From assembly GCA_034429975.1 (NCBI GenBank), contig DAOUFM010000047.1, forward strand, positions 22,430 through 86,429: a stretch of DNA of 64,000 bases, written 5' to 3'. This DNA comes from UBA6170 sp034429975. Its GTDB lineage: Bacteria; Chloroflexota; Anaerolineae; Anaerolineales; Anaerolineaceae. Shown piece by piece: positions 1 through 8,091 of this stretch. How positions within the stretch are numbered: position 1 is the stretch's first letter; each line of letters starts with the position of its first letter. The notes below the pieces were generated by a model that was not told the origin of the DNA, made no database searches, and worked only from the letters and a program-made list of their open reading frames with translations. A program made the translations under genes and the position numbers.

Positions 1-2
1 TT

Positions 3-266
3 AATCTTACCTGGAACCTACTTTCTCAGTACCCACGGGATATAAAAGGAACGATCTGGATTTATATAAAGGAAACAACAAGCGAAAAAGATGAACTTAA
101 CCAAAGACAATTGATTTTTACTCAGGCAATTAATATTAAGACAAGGGAGTTGTTTAGCCTTCCTTATAACATCCTTAGATGGACACCATTTTTTGTCCTC
201 TTTTTTATTACATTGATATTCTTTATGCTTGATAAATTTTTCTTGAGAAAAAGAATTTTAAAATAA
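3..266 (+). CDS. C-terminal end of an unidentified membrane-anchored protein (partial)
   Basis: The frame starting at base 3 is open from the window edge to a TAA at 264-266, giving about 87 residues. The first part is polar (contains WNLLSQYP and IWIYIKE). It is followed by a hydrophobic stretch rich in Phe, Leu and Ile (WTPFFVLFFITLIFFML) and a short basic tail ending in FLRKRILK. That looks like an extracytoplasmic domain followed by one C-terminal membrane anchor with a cytoplasmic positive tail. I do not recognise the family, and the N-terminus lies outside the window. It is co-directional with the nuo genes but separated by 144 bases. Confidence 0.55.
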   Translation, partial: NLTWNLLSQYPRDIKGTIWIYIKETTSEKDELNQRQLIFTQAINIKTRELFSLPYNILRWTPFFVLFFITLIFFMLDKFFLRKRILK

Positions 267-410
267 ATCGATAACTATTATTTATGACAAATGATAGGAG
301 ATTTCCGACCAGGTATCAGTTTATTAATTTTTTATTTGTGATAAAATGAACCTACTTTTTCAAGATATTGAATTTCTATTCACTCAAATTCTAAATACTG
401 AGGAGAGGCA
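267..410 (+). promoter_or_regulatory. Intergenic region before the nuo genes with a weak candidate promoter
   Basis: This 144-base AT-rich gap holds a possible sigma-70 promoter: TTTATT at 320-325 and TAAAAT at 342-347, 16 bases apart. The -10 is good and the -35 is poor. A ribosome binding site (GAGGAGAGG) lies just before the nuoA ATG. No other gene or structure is evident. Confidence 0.25.
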
Positions 411-767
411 ATGCTGAACCAATGGTTGTATATAGGGATTTTTTTCCTGATTGCTTTATTCTTACCAGCAGTAGCAATCTTCCTGGCGCGTGTACTTTCA
501 CCCAAAAAACCAACAAAAATCAAGAATTCCATATACGAATGCGGAATGGAAACTTATAAACCATCCTGGATTCAATTTAAGATCCAGTATTATCTTTATG
601 GTTTAATTTTTCTGATTTTTGATGTGGAAATTGTTTTTTTGTTCCCATTTGCGGTTGCTTACAACAAACTTGCACTCTTTGCAGTTGTTGAAGTGATTTT
701 ATTTATTCTCATCCTGTTAGGCGGGTATCTTTATATTTGGCGCAAGGACGCTTTAACCTGGCGTTAA
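411..767 (+). CDS. nuoA: NADH-quinone oxidoreductase subunit A
   Basis: NuoA is a small membrane subunit of respiratory complex I that sits at the junction between the membrane arm and the hydrophilic arm. The 118-residue product has three hydrophobic segments and the family signature YECGME followed by FKIQYYLYGLIFLIFDVE, with the acidic residues of the quinone-junction loop. Length matches the family (115-150). The ATG follows a strong GAGGAG ribosome site. It is the first gene of a membrane-arm cluster. The usual next genes nuoB, C and D are missing here, and nuoH follows 19 bases downstream. Confidence 0.95.
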   Translation: MLNQWLYIGIFFLIALFLPAVAIFLARVLSPKKPTKIKNSIYECGMETYKPSWIQFKIQYYLYGLIFLIFDVEIVFLFPFAVAYNKLALFAVVEVILFILILLGGYLYIWRKDALTWR

Positions 768-786
768 TTCCAAAAGAAGGAAACTT

Positions 787-2019
787 ATGAAAATTCTGGA
801 CTTCTTAATTGATCCCATTATTGGAATACAGAATTGGATCATTTCACTTTTAACCAAATGGGGGGTTGCTCAGGAATGGCAAACCACCATTTTGTACCTT
901 ATCGGAGCAGCAATTCTAGGAACCGGAGCGCTTCTTGTCACCCTGGTTCTCATTTGGGCTGAGAGAAAAATAATTGGGCGCTTGCAAGACCGTTATGGTC
1001 CTAATCGGGTAGGCCCCTGGGGTATTATTCAACCAATTGCAGATATGTTAAAAATATTTATCAAGGAACATATTATTCCGGATGATGTCGATCCAGTTCC
1101 GTATCATCTGGCACCGATTATTTCGGTTGCATCTGTCTTGTTGGTTTGGGCAATCGTTCCGTTTTCAAACACTGTCAAGGGGTCAGATTTGAATGTCGCC
1201 TTGCTTTTTCTCTTAGGGGTTAGCGGTCTGGGTGAATTGGGTGTTATTTTTGCTGGTTGGGGTTCAAACAACAAGTATTCATTGTTAGCTGCTTTTCGCG
1301 CTTCTGCTCAGATGATTTCCTATGAAATTCCAATGGCAATCAGCCTTTTAATAGTGGTTATTCTCTCTGGTTCAATGTCAATTGGAGATATTGTCTACTC
1401 GCAAAAAATCGCTTACCTCTTTTATTTACCATTAGCCGCTTTCATTTATTTTGTAGCTAATATTGCAGAAAATGGCCGCGCTCCGTTTGACCTGGCTGAA
1501 GCCGAATCAGAAATTGTGGCCGGTTTTAATATGGAGTATTCCGGACTAAAATTTGGAATGTTCTATGTAGCTGACTTTTTACGGGCTTTCACCACCTCAG
1601 TGATTTTTGCTTCGATCTTCCTGGGAGGATGGCGGGGGCCAGGGGCCGAACAATATCCAATCCTTGGTTTTATTTACTTGTTGATTAAGTCTGTTGTTAT
1701 TTGGTTCATCGGTGTTTGGATCCGGGGTAGTATGCCGCGCTACCGAATTGACCAGATGATGGCAATTACCTGGAAGTTCCTAACTCCTCTCGCTTTTTCC
1801 TTACTCATCGTGGTTGCATTTGTTCAAAAGCTCATCCAAAACTTAAGTTTCTGGGTTCAGCTTCCAGTTATGTTGATCATCAATATTGGGTTGTTTATCG
1901 CAGGGTTTGCTATTTTAAAGAAGTTCACGAAACAAAAAGAGAGCCTGGTGGTCTCGTCACCAGAGAGGGTTTTAGCTCAACCGAATAATCCATTTCACCC
2001 CTCAGAGACTGGAGGTTAA
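787..2019 (+). CDS. nuoH: NADH-quinone oxidoreductase subunit H
   Basis: NuoH forms much of the quinone-binding chamber and links quinone reduction to proton pumping. The 410-residue protein has the conserved ERKIIGRLQDRYGPNRVGP motif near residue 60, the GSNNKYSLLAAFRASAQMISYE segment and the ENGRAPFDLAEAESE loop. It is longer than the E. coli protein (about 325 residues). The excess includes a C-terminal polar tail after the last membrane segment that ends in a Pro-rich stretch (NPFHPSETGG). The ribosome site AGAAGGAAA precedes the ATG. It follows nuoA directly in a co-directional operon. Confidence 0.95.
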   Translation: MKILDFLIDPIIGIQNWIISLLTKWGVAQEWQTTILYLIGAAILGTGALLVTLVLIWAERKIIGRLQDRYGPNRVGPWGIIQPIADMLKIFIKEHIIPDDVDPVPYHLAPIISVASVLLVWAIVPFSNTVKGSDLNVALLFLLGVSGLGELGVIFAGWGSNNKYSLLAAFRASAQMISYEIPMAISLLIVVILSGSMSIGDIVYSQKIAYLFYLPLAAFIYFVANIAENGRAPFDLAEAESEIVAGFNMEYSGLKFGMFYVADFLRAFTTSVIFASIFLGGWRGPGAEQYPILGFIYLLIKSVVIWFIGVWIRGSMPRYRIDQMMAITWKFLTPLAFSLLIVVAFVQKLIQNLSFWVQLPVMLIINIGLFIAGFAILKKFTKQKESLVVSSPERVLAQPNNPFHPSETGG

Positions 2020-2020
2020 A

Positions 2021-2548
2021 GTGACTCCTCTTCAGATCATTTTTATTCTAATTTCACTAATCACGATTGGCTCAGCGATACTAGTCGTCAGTATTAGAAA
2101 AATTTTTCATGCAGCTTTGTGGCTTATTGTTACATTAATGGGGGTTGCCATCCTTTTTGCGTTACTTGAAGCCAGTTTTTTCGCTGCCGTACAAATTCTC
2201 GTATACATTGGCGCGATTGCGATCATTATCATTTTCGCTGTCATGCTTACGCACAACATAATGAATGATGAGGATAAACAGGTCAACCGTTCCTGGGGGA
2301 TCGTATTACTCCTCACTTTAATATTTGCAGTGGTAATTATCCATCAACTATCCGGGAGTGAAATTTTTGCCTCGGTATTACAGCCTTTGGGGATTTCTGG
2401 CCAGGAGAACATTCTTGCGTTTGGTGAAGGTTTGTTAAATCCATCCGGTTATGCTTTGCCCTTTGAACTGGCTTCTTTATTATTAATCAGTGCGCTTGTA
2501 GGCGGTGTTTATTTGGCAATGGATAAAAAAGAAGGGGTGACAAAATGA
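2021..2548 (+). CDS. nuoJ: NADH-quinone oxidoreductase subunit J
   Basis: NuoJ is a membrane-arm subunit of complex I whose TM3 helix takes part in conformational coupling. The 175-residue product has five hydrophobic segments and the conserved stretch AALWLIVTLMGVAILFALLEASF, followed by VQILVYIGAIAIIIIFAVML. The start is GTG at 2021, preceded by a strong GGAGG at the end of nuoH. The gap from the nuoH stop is one base. Its end overlaps the start of nuoK by four bases (ATGA), which indicates translational coupling. Confidence 0.95.
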   Translation: MTPLQIIFILISLITIGSAILVVSIRKIFHAALWLIVTLMGVAILFALLEASFFAAVQILVYIGAIAIIIIFAVMLTHNIMNDEDKQVNRSWGIVLLLTLIFAVVIIHQLSGSEIFASVLQPLGISGQENILAFGEGLLNPSGYALPFELASLLLISALVGGVYLAMDKKEGVTK

Positions 2549-2865
2549 TCCCAATGTCCTGGTATTTGATTTTAGCGGCAATCTTGTTTTTAATTGGTAT
2601 GTTTGGTACTTTTACCCGGAAAAATGCTGTTGCCATCCTTATTTCCATCGAATTGATGTTAAATGCGGTGAATATCAATATTTTGACTTTCTGGCATTAT
2701 CATACCCAACAATTGGGGTACACCGATGTAAACGGAATGGTTTTCGCAGCTGTGGTCATCATCGCTGCTGCTGCTGAAGTTGCTGTTGGTTTAGCTTTAG
2801 TCATTGCTGTTTATCGAAATCGTAGAACAGTCATTGCATCAGAAATTAATACGCTCAAAGGATGA
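2545..2865 (+). CDS. nuoK: NADH-quinone oxidoreductase subunit K
   Basis: NuoK is a three-helix subunit of the complex I membrane arm related to MrpC. The 106-residue product has the two buried glutamates of the family: one in ISIELMLNAVNIN (TM2) and one in AAAAEVAVGLALVIAVYR (TM3). These belong to the central proton path. Length matches the family (about 100). It overlaps nuoJ by four bases, and nuoL follows after 12 bases behind a GGAGG ribosome site. Confidence 0.96.
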   Translation: MIPMSWYLILAAILFLIGMFGTFTRKNAVAILISIELMLNAVNINILTFWHYHTQQLGYTDVNGMVFAAVVIIAAAAEVAVGLALVIAVYRNRRTVIASEINTLKG

Positions 2866-2877
2866 TGGAGGATATCA

Positions 2878-5055
2878 ATGAATTATGAACTAATTACCTG
2901 GTTAATCCCTCTCCCTCCACTTCTCGCTTTTTTCGTCATTTTTTTGGCTACCTATAAAAATAATAAATTGAGCCATACTTTGGCAATCGGTGCTGCATTT
3001 TTGTCCTGGCTATTAAGCATGTTCCTCTTTGCTTTTGCAGTGACAAATAAAGAAGTGATTGAAAAAGGATTAATCAGCTCGATTTCCTGGCTGCCCACAG
3101 CTGATACCTGGTTTAAAATCGGTGTGCAGGTGGATGCCCTTACCACGATCACACTGTTTTTTGTTTCTTGGACCATCCTGATGATCTTCATTTATAGTGT
3201 TGGCTACCATAATTTTGGACAGCCAAAAGGCGATTATGATCGCCCGGGACTTCCTCCAAAGGGGGCGGAAATTGTCACGGATGATGGACACCACCAGCAC
3301 GTCCTCTCGATCGAACCAATGTATGCCCGCTTTTTTGGCTTCTTTGGGTTATTTGCCTTTGCCATGTATTTATTGGTCGTCAGCAATAACCTGTTGACTC
3401 TATACATCGGCTGGGAAATTATGGGACTTTGCTCTTATTTGTTGATTGGCTTCTGGTATGCGAAACCATCCGCCAAGGCAGCTGCCCAAAAAGCCTTTCT
3501 AACGACCCGAATCGGAGACGTTTTTATGTTAATCGGACTGGTGGCTTTATACACCTTCTCCGGGAGTCTTCAATACGAGGTTATTTTCTCTGAGTCGGTT
3601 TTACACGGCTTAGCCAGTACCATTTCCCCGGTTTTTGGTTTATCCTGGGCTGGATTAATCGGATTGTTGATCTTGATGGGTGTTATTGGAAAAAGTTCGC
3701 AATTCCCGTTACATATCTGGCTGCCGGATGCAATGGAAGGCCCTACTCCAGTTTCTGCTATGATCCATGCGGCCACAATGGTTTCGGCAGGCGTTTACCT
3801 TGCTATCCGATTTTTCCCAGTTTTATCAGCCGGCTGGGACGGAACTACAGCATTAACACCGCCCATGTTGGTGATGGCGATTATCGGTTCATTTACAGCC
3901 CTATTTTCAGCAACCATTGCCATTGCCCAACGGGATGTTAAAAGAGTGTTGGCTTACTCTACCATTTCACAACTAGGGTTTATGATCGCAGCGCTAGGGG
4001 TGGGGGCTTATGTAGCTGCAACTTTTCATTTAGTCACTCATGCGATTTTTAAAGCTCTTTTGTTCCTTGGCTCTGGCTCTATCATTCATGGTATGGAGCA
4101 TGGCGTTTTACATACACAAGAACATATTGACCCACAGGATATGTTTAATATGGGCGGGTTATCTAAGAAAATGCCAGTAACCTTTGCTACCTTTGTGATC
4201 GGTGGTTTTGCATTATCCGGCTTCCCCTTTATTACCGCAGGCTTCTGGTCAAAGGATGAAATCTTGTCTGGCGCTTTCCATGGCGGCTTCCCGGTTGTCT
4301 TTTGGGTTCTGGCAATTGCGGCCTTCCTCACAGCCTTCTACACGATGAGGCAGATTTCACTGGTCTTTTTGGGACAGCCGCGCACAAGTGCTGCCAAACA
4401 TGCTCATGAAACTCCTAAAACAATGATCATTCCATTGATGATCCTGGCTTTCTTTGCCATCACTATCGGATGGGTTGGAATTTCTGAGGAATTTCCGGTC
4501 ATTGGAGGAATGGTGCCCAACTGGCTGGAAAGTTTTATGGAGAGTATGCTGGTCGGAGCACATGCTCCGGTTGCCCATCATAGTTTGGTCCCCTTGATTG
4601 TTTCTTTGGCAGTCAGCTTGGGAGGTTTATTTCTCGGGTGGTTATTTTATCGCAATATCAAAGAGGCTCAAGCTGATCCGATGGAATGGTCGTTGGCTGG
4701 TTTTTACAAAGTTTTATCGAATAAATATTATATCGATGAAATTTATAGCTACCTTTTCATTAACCCTTCTAAATGGTTGGCAGACAAGGTGGTTTTCAAA
4801 TTCCTGGATCAGAAAGTTTTTGATGGAATTTTGCATGGTTTAGCCAGATTAAGTATCTGGTTAGGCGAGAAATTCCGCTTCTGGTTTGACGTTCCGGTGG
4901 TTAACAAAGGTGGCGATAATTTAGCCCTGGGCACGAGAAAACTTGGTAACAATTTGAAGATTACTCAATCCGGACAAATTCAGGACTATTTGGTGCTTGC
5001 TCTGGTATTTTCCCTGGTTGGTGGTTTTCTATTTTACTTAATTTTGTTTACTTAA
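2878..5055 (+). CDS. nuoL: NADH-quinone oxidoreductase subunit L, elongated
   Basis: NuoL is the distal antiporter-like proton pump of complex I and carries the long lateral helix at its C-terminus. The 725-residue protein retains the TM5 glutamate (WEIMGLCSYLLIGFW), the TM7 lysine (GVIGKSSQFPLHIWLPD) and the IHAATMVSAG segment. It is about 110 residues longer than E. coli NuoL (613). One visible insertion of roughly 35 polar residues lies between TM3 and TM4 (around residues 114-148, His/Asp/Pro-rich). The rest of the excess is in the C-terminal half. It sits before two nuoM genes, and an elongated NuoL would fit a membrane arm with one extra pump; that link is an inference. Confidence 0.95.
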   Translation: MNYELITWLIPLPPLLAFFVIFLATYKNNKLSHTLAIGAAFLSWLLSMFLFAFAVTNKEVIEKGLISSISWLPTADTWFKIGVQVDALTTITLFFVSWTILMIFIYSVGYHNFGQPKGDYDRPGLPPKGAEIVTDDGHHQHVLSIEPMYARFFGFFGLFAFAMYLLVVSNNLLTLYIGWEIMGLCSYLLIGFWYAKPSAKAAAQKAFLTTRIGDVFMLIGLVALYTFSGSLQYEVIFSESVLHGLASTISPVFGLSWAGLIGLLILMGVIGKSSQFPLHIWLPDAMEGPTPVSAMIHAATMVSAGVYLAIRFFPVLSAGWDGTTALTPPMLVMAIIGSFTALFSATIAIAQRDVKRVLAYSTISQLGFMIAALGVGAYVAATFHLVTHAIFKALLFLGSGSIIHGMEHGVLHTQEHIDPQDMFNMGGLSKKMPVTFATFVIGGFALSGFPFITAGFWSKDEILSGAFHGGFPVVFWVLAIAAFLTAFYTMRQISLVFLGQPRTSAAKHAHETPKTMIIPLMILAFFAITIGWVGISEEFPVIGGMVPNWLESFMESMLVGAHAPVAHHSLVPLIVSLAVSLGGLFLGWLFYRNIKEAQADPMEWSLAGFYKVLSNKYYIDEIYSYLFINPSKWLADKVVFKFLDQKVFDGILHGLARLSIWLGEKFRFWFDVPVVNKGGDNLALGTRKLGNNLKITQSGQIQDYLVLALVFSLVGGFLFYLILFT

Positions 5056-5073
5056 TTGATTGAGGAAAAAATA

Positions 5074-6606
5074 ATGGAAAATAATCTGCTTTTCTATATC
5101 CTGATACTTCCAACTTTAGCCGCTTTGCTGGTAGTTATTTTGCCATTCCGATCCAAAAACTCGATCCGCTGGATGGCATTCGGAAGTTCCTTAATCCCTT
5201 TCGTTTTATCTTTATTGCTTTGGTTCCAATTCGATCAATCACAACCTGGTTTCCAATTCGAGGTGTCACTACCCTGGTTTTCTGCAATTGGCTCCTCTTT
5301 CCATTTCGGCGTCGATGGCATTTCTTTACCAATGGTTATTTTAACAACTTTGCTGACACCATTAGCTATTTTGGCATCTTACGGAATTAAAGATCAACTA
5401 AAAGCTTACATGGCATTATTTCTTTTCCTGGAAACTGGTGTATTGGGCGTTTTTATTTCGCTTGACTTACTGGTATTTTTCCTTTTCTGGGAAATTGGGT
5501 TAATTCCCATGTATTTTCTCATCAATCAATGGGGTGGTGCAAAACGTAATTATGCTGCCTTAAAATTTATCCTGATGACAATGGCTGGTTCTCTTGGGTT
5601 ACTGCTTTCAATTCAGATTGTCGGTATTACAACCGGAACCTTTGATCTGGTAAAAATTTACCAATTGTGGCCGGTATTATCAGAGGCGAATTTCCACCAA
5701 TCTATTCCATTAGGACTTTCTTTAGGAACTGTAAAAACCATTGCTTTTTGGTCGTTTGTCGTCGCCTTTGCGATAAAAGTGCCGATTTGGCCCGTACATA
5801 CCTGGTTACCCGATGCTCATACTGAAGCTCCGACTGCCGGTTCAATGATTCTGGCAGGACTATTATTGAAATTAGGCGCCTACGGATTTATTCGCCTGAT
5901 CATTCCATTCTTTCCGGAAGAATCTCATCGCTTCGCTGGGGCTTTGGCTGCCCTGGCCACCTGTGCTATCATATTTGGCGCTTTGTCTGCTTTTGCTCAA
6001 AAGGACTTAAAACGCCTGGTGGCTTATTCCTCAATCAACCATATGGGTTTTGTTGTGCTGGGCATTGCAGCTGCAGCATTTGCCTGGCAATCGACTGATC
6101 AGGGAATTGTTGAAAGTGCAACGATTGCACTAAATGGGTCAATCTTGCAGATGTTTAATCATGGTCTTACTTCTGCTGGCATGTTTTTTCTGGTTGGCGT
6201 CATCTACGATCGCACTTATACCCGGCAATTGGATGAGCTTGGGGGAATTTGGGCAATTTTGCCAAAATATGGTGCAATTTTTGTGTTTACCTTCTTTGCG
6301 GCTCTGGGATTGCCAGGTTTAAATGGATTTGTCTCTGAATTTCTGGTTGTACGTGGCGCCTGGCATATTTACCCCTTAGCGACCTTTTTATCAATGATAG
6401 GTCTCTTCTTTACCGGGGTTTATATTCTGAAAGCGATTGCAGGTGTTTTGCATGGTCCCAGGAATGATAAGTGGATTTCTATCCCTGAAATTACAAATCG
6501 TGAAGTATGGGTTATTGCCCCGTTAATGGTTTTGATGCTTGTTCTAGGCATTTGGCCAGCAACGATCTTAGATCTCATTAATCATGCAGTCAATTTTTTC
6601 TTCTAA
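5074..6606 (+). CDS. nuoM: NADH-quinone oxidoreductase subunit M (first copy)
   Basis: NuoM is one of the antiporter-like proton-pumping subunits of complex I. From the ATG at 5074 the product has 510 residues. The frame extends upstream to 5056, but the TGAGG ribosome site lies between 5056 and 5074, so I take 5074. Key residues are present: TM5 Glu140 (FWEIGLIPMYF), TM7 Lys235 (AFAIKVPIWPVHTWLPDAHTEAPTAGS), the TM8 Lys in LLLKLGAYGF, and the TM12 Glu in NGFVSEFLV. It is therefore a canonical pump. It follows nuoL by 18 bases and is followed by a divergent second nuoM. Confidence 0.95.
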   Translation: MENNLLFYILILPTLAALLVVILPFRSKNSIRWMAFGSSLIPFVLSLLLWFQFDQSQPGFQFEVSLPWFSAIGSSFHFGVDGISLPMVILTTLLTPLAILASYGIKDQLKAYMALFLFLETGVLGVFISLDLLVFFLFWEIGLIPMYFLINQWGGAKRNYAALKFILMTMAGSLGLLLSIQIVGITTGTFDLVKIYQLWPVLSEANFHQSIPLGLSLGTVKTIAFWSFVVAFAIKVPIWPVHTWLPDAHTEAPTAGSMILAGLLLKLGAYGFIRLIIPFFPEESHRFAGALAALATCAIIFGALSAFAQKDLKRLVAYSSINHMGFVVLGIAAAAFAWQSTDQGIVESATIALNGSILQMFNHGLTSAGMFFLVGVIYDRTYTRQLDELGGIWAILPKYGAIFVFTFFAALGLPGLNGFVSEFLVVRGAWHIYPLATFLSMIGLFFTGVYILKAIAGVLHGPRNDKWISIPEITNREVWVIAPLMVLMLVLGIWPATILDLINHAVNFFF

Positions 6607-6618
6607 AGAGGTGATGGA

Positions 6619-8091
6619 ATGGGTTTTCCGATCCTGAGCATTATCATATTTATTCCACTCATTGCTGGTCTGATCATTCTTCTGTTTGGACGCCAAAAAC
6701 CAAATTTGATTAAGCCAATCGCATTAGGTGCTGCAACTTTGGTTTTGTTATTAACACTGGTTTTGTGGGCGAATTATCGTATTGAGAATGGCGGTTATCA
6801 ATTCGAAGAATATCTTCCCTGGTTACCTCAATTAGGAATCTCCTATCACCTGGGCGTTGATGGTTTGGGGATTGCCATGCTGGTTATGGCGGGCCTGGTT
6901 GTTTTTACTGGTGTTCTGGTTTCCTGGAATGTTAATGATCGACCCAGTGAATTTTTCTCTTATCTAATGTTCCTTGCAACCAGTGTCCTGGGAGTCTTTT
7001 CTGCTTTAGATTTGTTTCTACTCTTCTTTTTCCTCGAATTAGCAGTTTTTCCAAAGTATTTGATGATCGTCATCTGGGGTTACCCAAAAACGCGTAATTA
7101 CGGTGGAATGAAGCTTACATTGTATTTATTTATCGGATCAGTCCTGGCATTGATCGGGGCTCTGGTTATGTATCAGGCTTCTCCTGATCGAACCTTTGAT
7201 TTATTGAAGCTTGAACAAGCTGGCTTTTCTCCTGAAATGCAGAGGATTTGGTTCCCCTTTGTTTTTCTTGGGTTTGCAATTCTGGGTGGTATTTTTCCAT
7301 TCCATTCCTGGGCTCCGGATGGTCATGTGGCCGCACCAACCGCCATCTCCATGCTTTTGGCGGGTGTTGAAATGAAAGTCGGCGTTTTTGCAGCTTTAAG
7401 AGTTGGGATCATGTTACTTCCGGAAGGTGCAAAATATTGGGCAACCTGGATCCTGGTTTTGGCAACCATTAATGTTGTGTATGGCGCATTTATTGCCATG
7501 ATTCAGAAAGATTTTAAATATGTGATTGGTTTTTCATCCGTTTCTCACATGGGGTTGGTTTTAATTGGATTTGCCTCTTTGAACTACAACGGTTTGTTAG
7601 GAGCTGGTTTACAAATGTTCTCGCACGGGGTTATGACGGCTCTCTTCTTTTCGATCGTTGGGATGGTTTATGATCGCACGCATACTCGCGATATCGCCTC
7701 ACTTGGTGGATTATTTAAGATTATGCCCTGGGCGATGGTTGGTTTTGTGATTGGTGGTCTGGTGTCCATGGGTATGCCCGGATTTTCAGGATTTGTCGCT
7801 GAAATCCCAATTTATATGGGTGCCTGGCAGGTAGCTCCGATTGTTGCGGTCATATCAGTGATCTCGATTGTTGTCACCGCTGCTTATATTTTACTGGTTG
7901 TTCGAAGGGTGTTTTTCGGGGAGTTGCCAAAAGAATTTGAGGGCAAAATAAAGGATATAACAGTCAAAGATAAGATCGCTATCGGGTTGTTAAGTTTGTT
8001 TATGATCGCAATTGGTTTGGTGCCCAGCCTGATGGTTCCATTAATAGAAACAGGGGTAAATCACATTCTAGCGATCCTGGGAGGTGCATAA
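6619..8091 (+). CDS. Second NuoM-type antiporter subunit, divergent copy
   Basis: This 490-residue protein is a second NuoM-family subunit. It keeps Glu140 in TM5 (FLELAVFPKYLM), Lys253 in TM8 (LAGVEMKVGV), the PFHSWAPDGHVAAPTA loop and the Glu in SGFVAEIPI. The TM7 lysine found in the first copy (AFAIKVP) is Leu222 here (GFAILGG), and an extra lysine (FPKY) appears beside the TM5 glutamate. Complex I variants with two NuoM subunits are known in several phyla and are thought to move extra protons. Whether this copy pumps is unclear given the lost lysine. It has its own ribosome site (AGAGGTG) 12 bases after the first nuoM. Confidence 0.88.
   Translation: MGFPILSIIIFIPLIAGLIILLFGRQKPNLIKPIALGAATLVLLLTLVLWANYRIENGGYQFEEYLPWLPQLGISYHLGVDGLGIAMLVMAGLVVFTGVLVSWNVNDRPSEFFSYLMFLATSVLGVFSALDLFLLFFFLELAVFPKYLMIVIWGYPKTRNYGGMKLTLYLFIGSVLALIGALVMYQASPDRTFDLLKLEQAGFSPEMQRIWFPFVFLGFAILGGIFPFHSWAPDGHVAAPTAISMLLAGVEMKVGVFAALRVGIMLLPEGAKYWATWILVLATINVVYGAFIAMIQKDFKYVIGFSSVSHMGLVLIGFASLNYNGLLGAGLQMFSHGVMTALFFSIVGMVYDRTHTRDIASLGGLFKIMPWAMVGFVIGGLVSMGMPGFSGFVAEIPIYMGAWQVAPIVAVISVISIVVTAAYILLVVRRVFFGELPKEFEGKIKDITVKDKIAIGLLSLFMIAIGLVPSLMVPLIETGVNHILAILGGA

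Noticed and set aside
5056..5073. TTG at 5056 as the nuoM start
   Set aside because: The TGAGG ribosome site lies within this stretch and points to the ATG at 5074.
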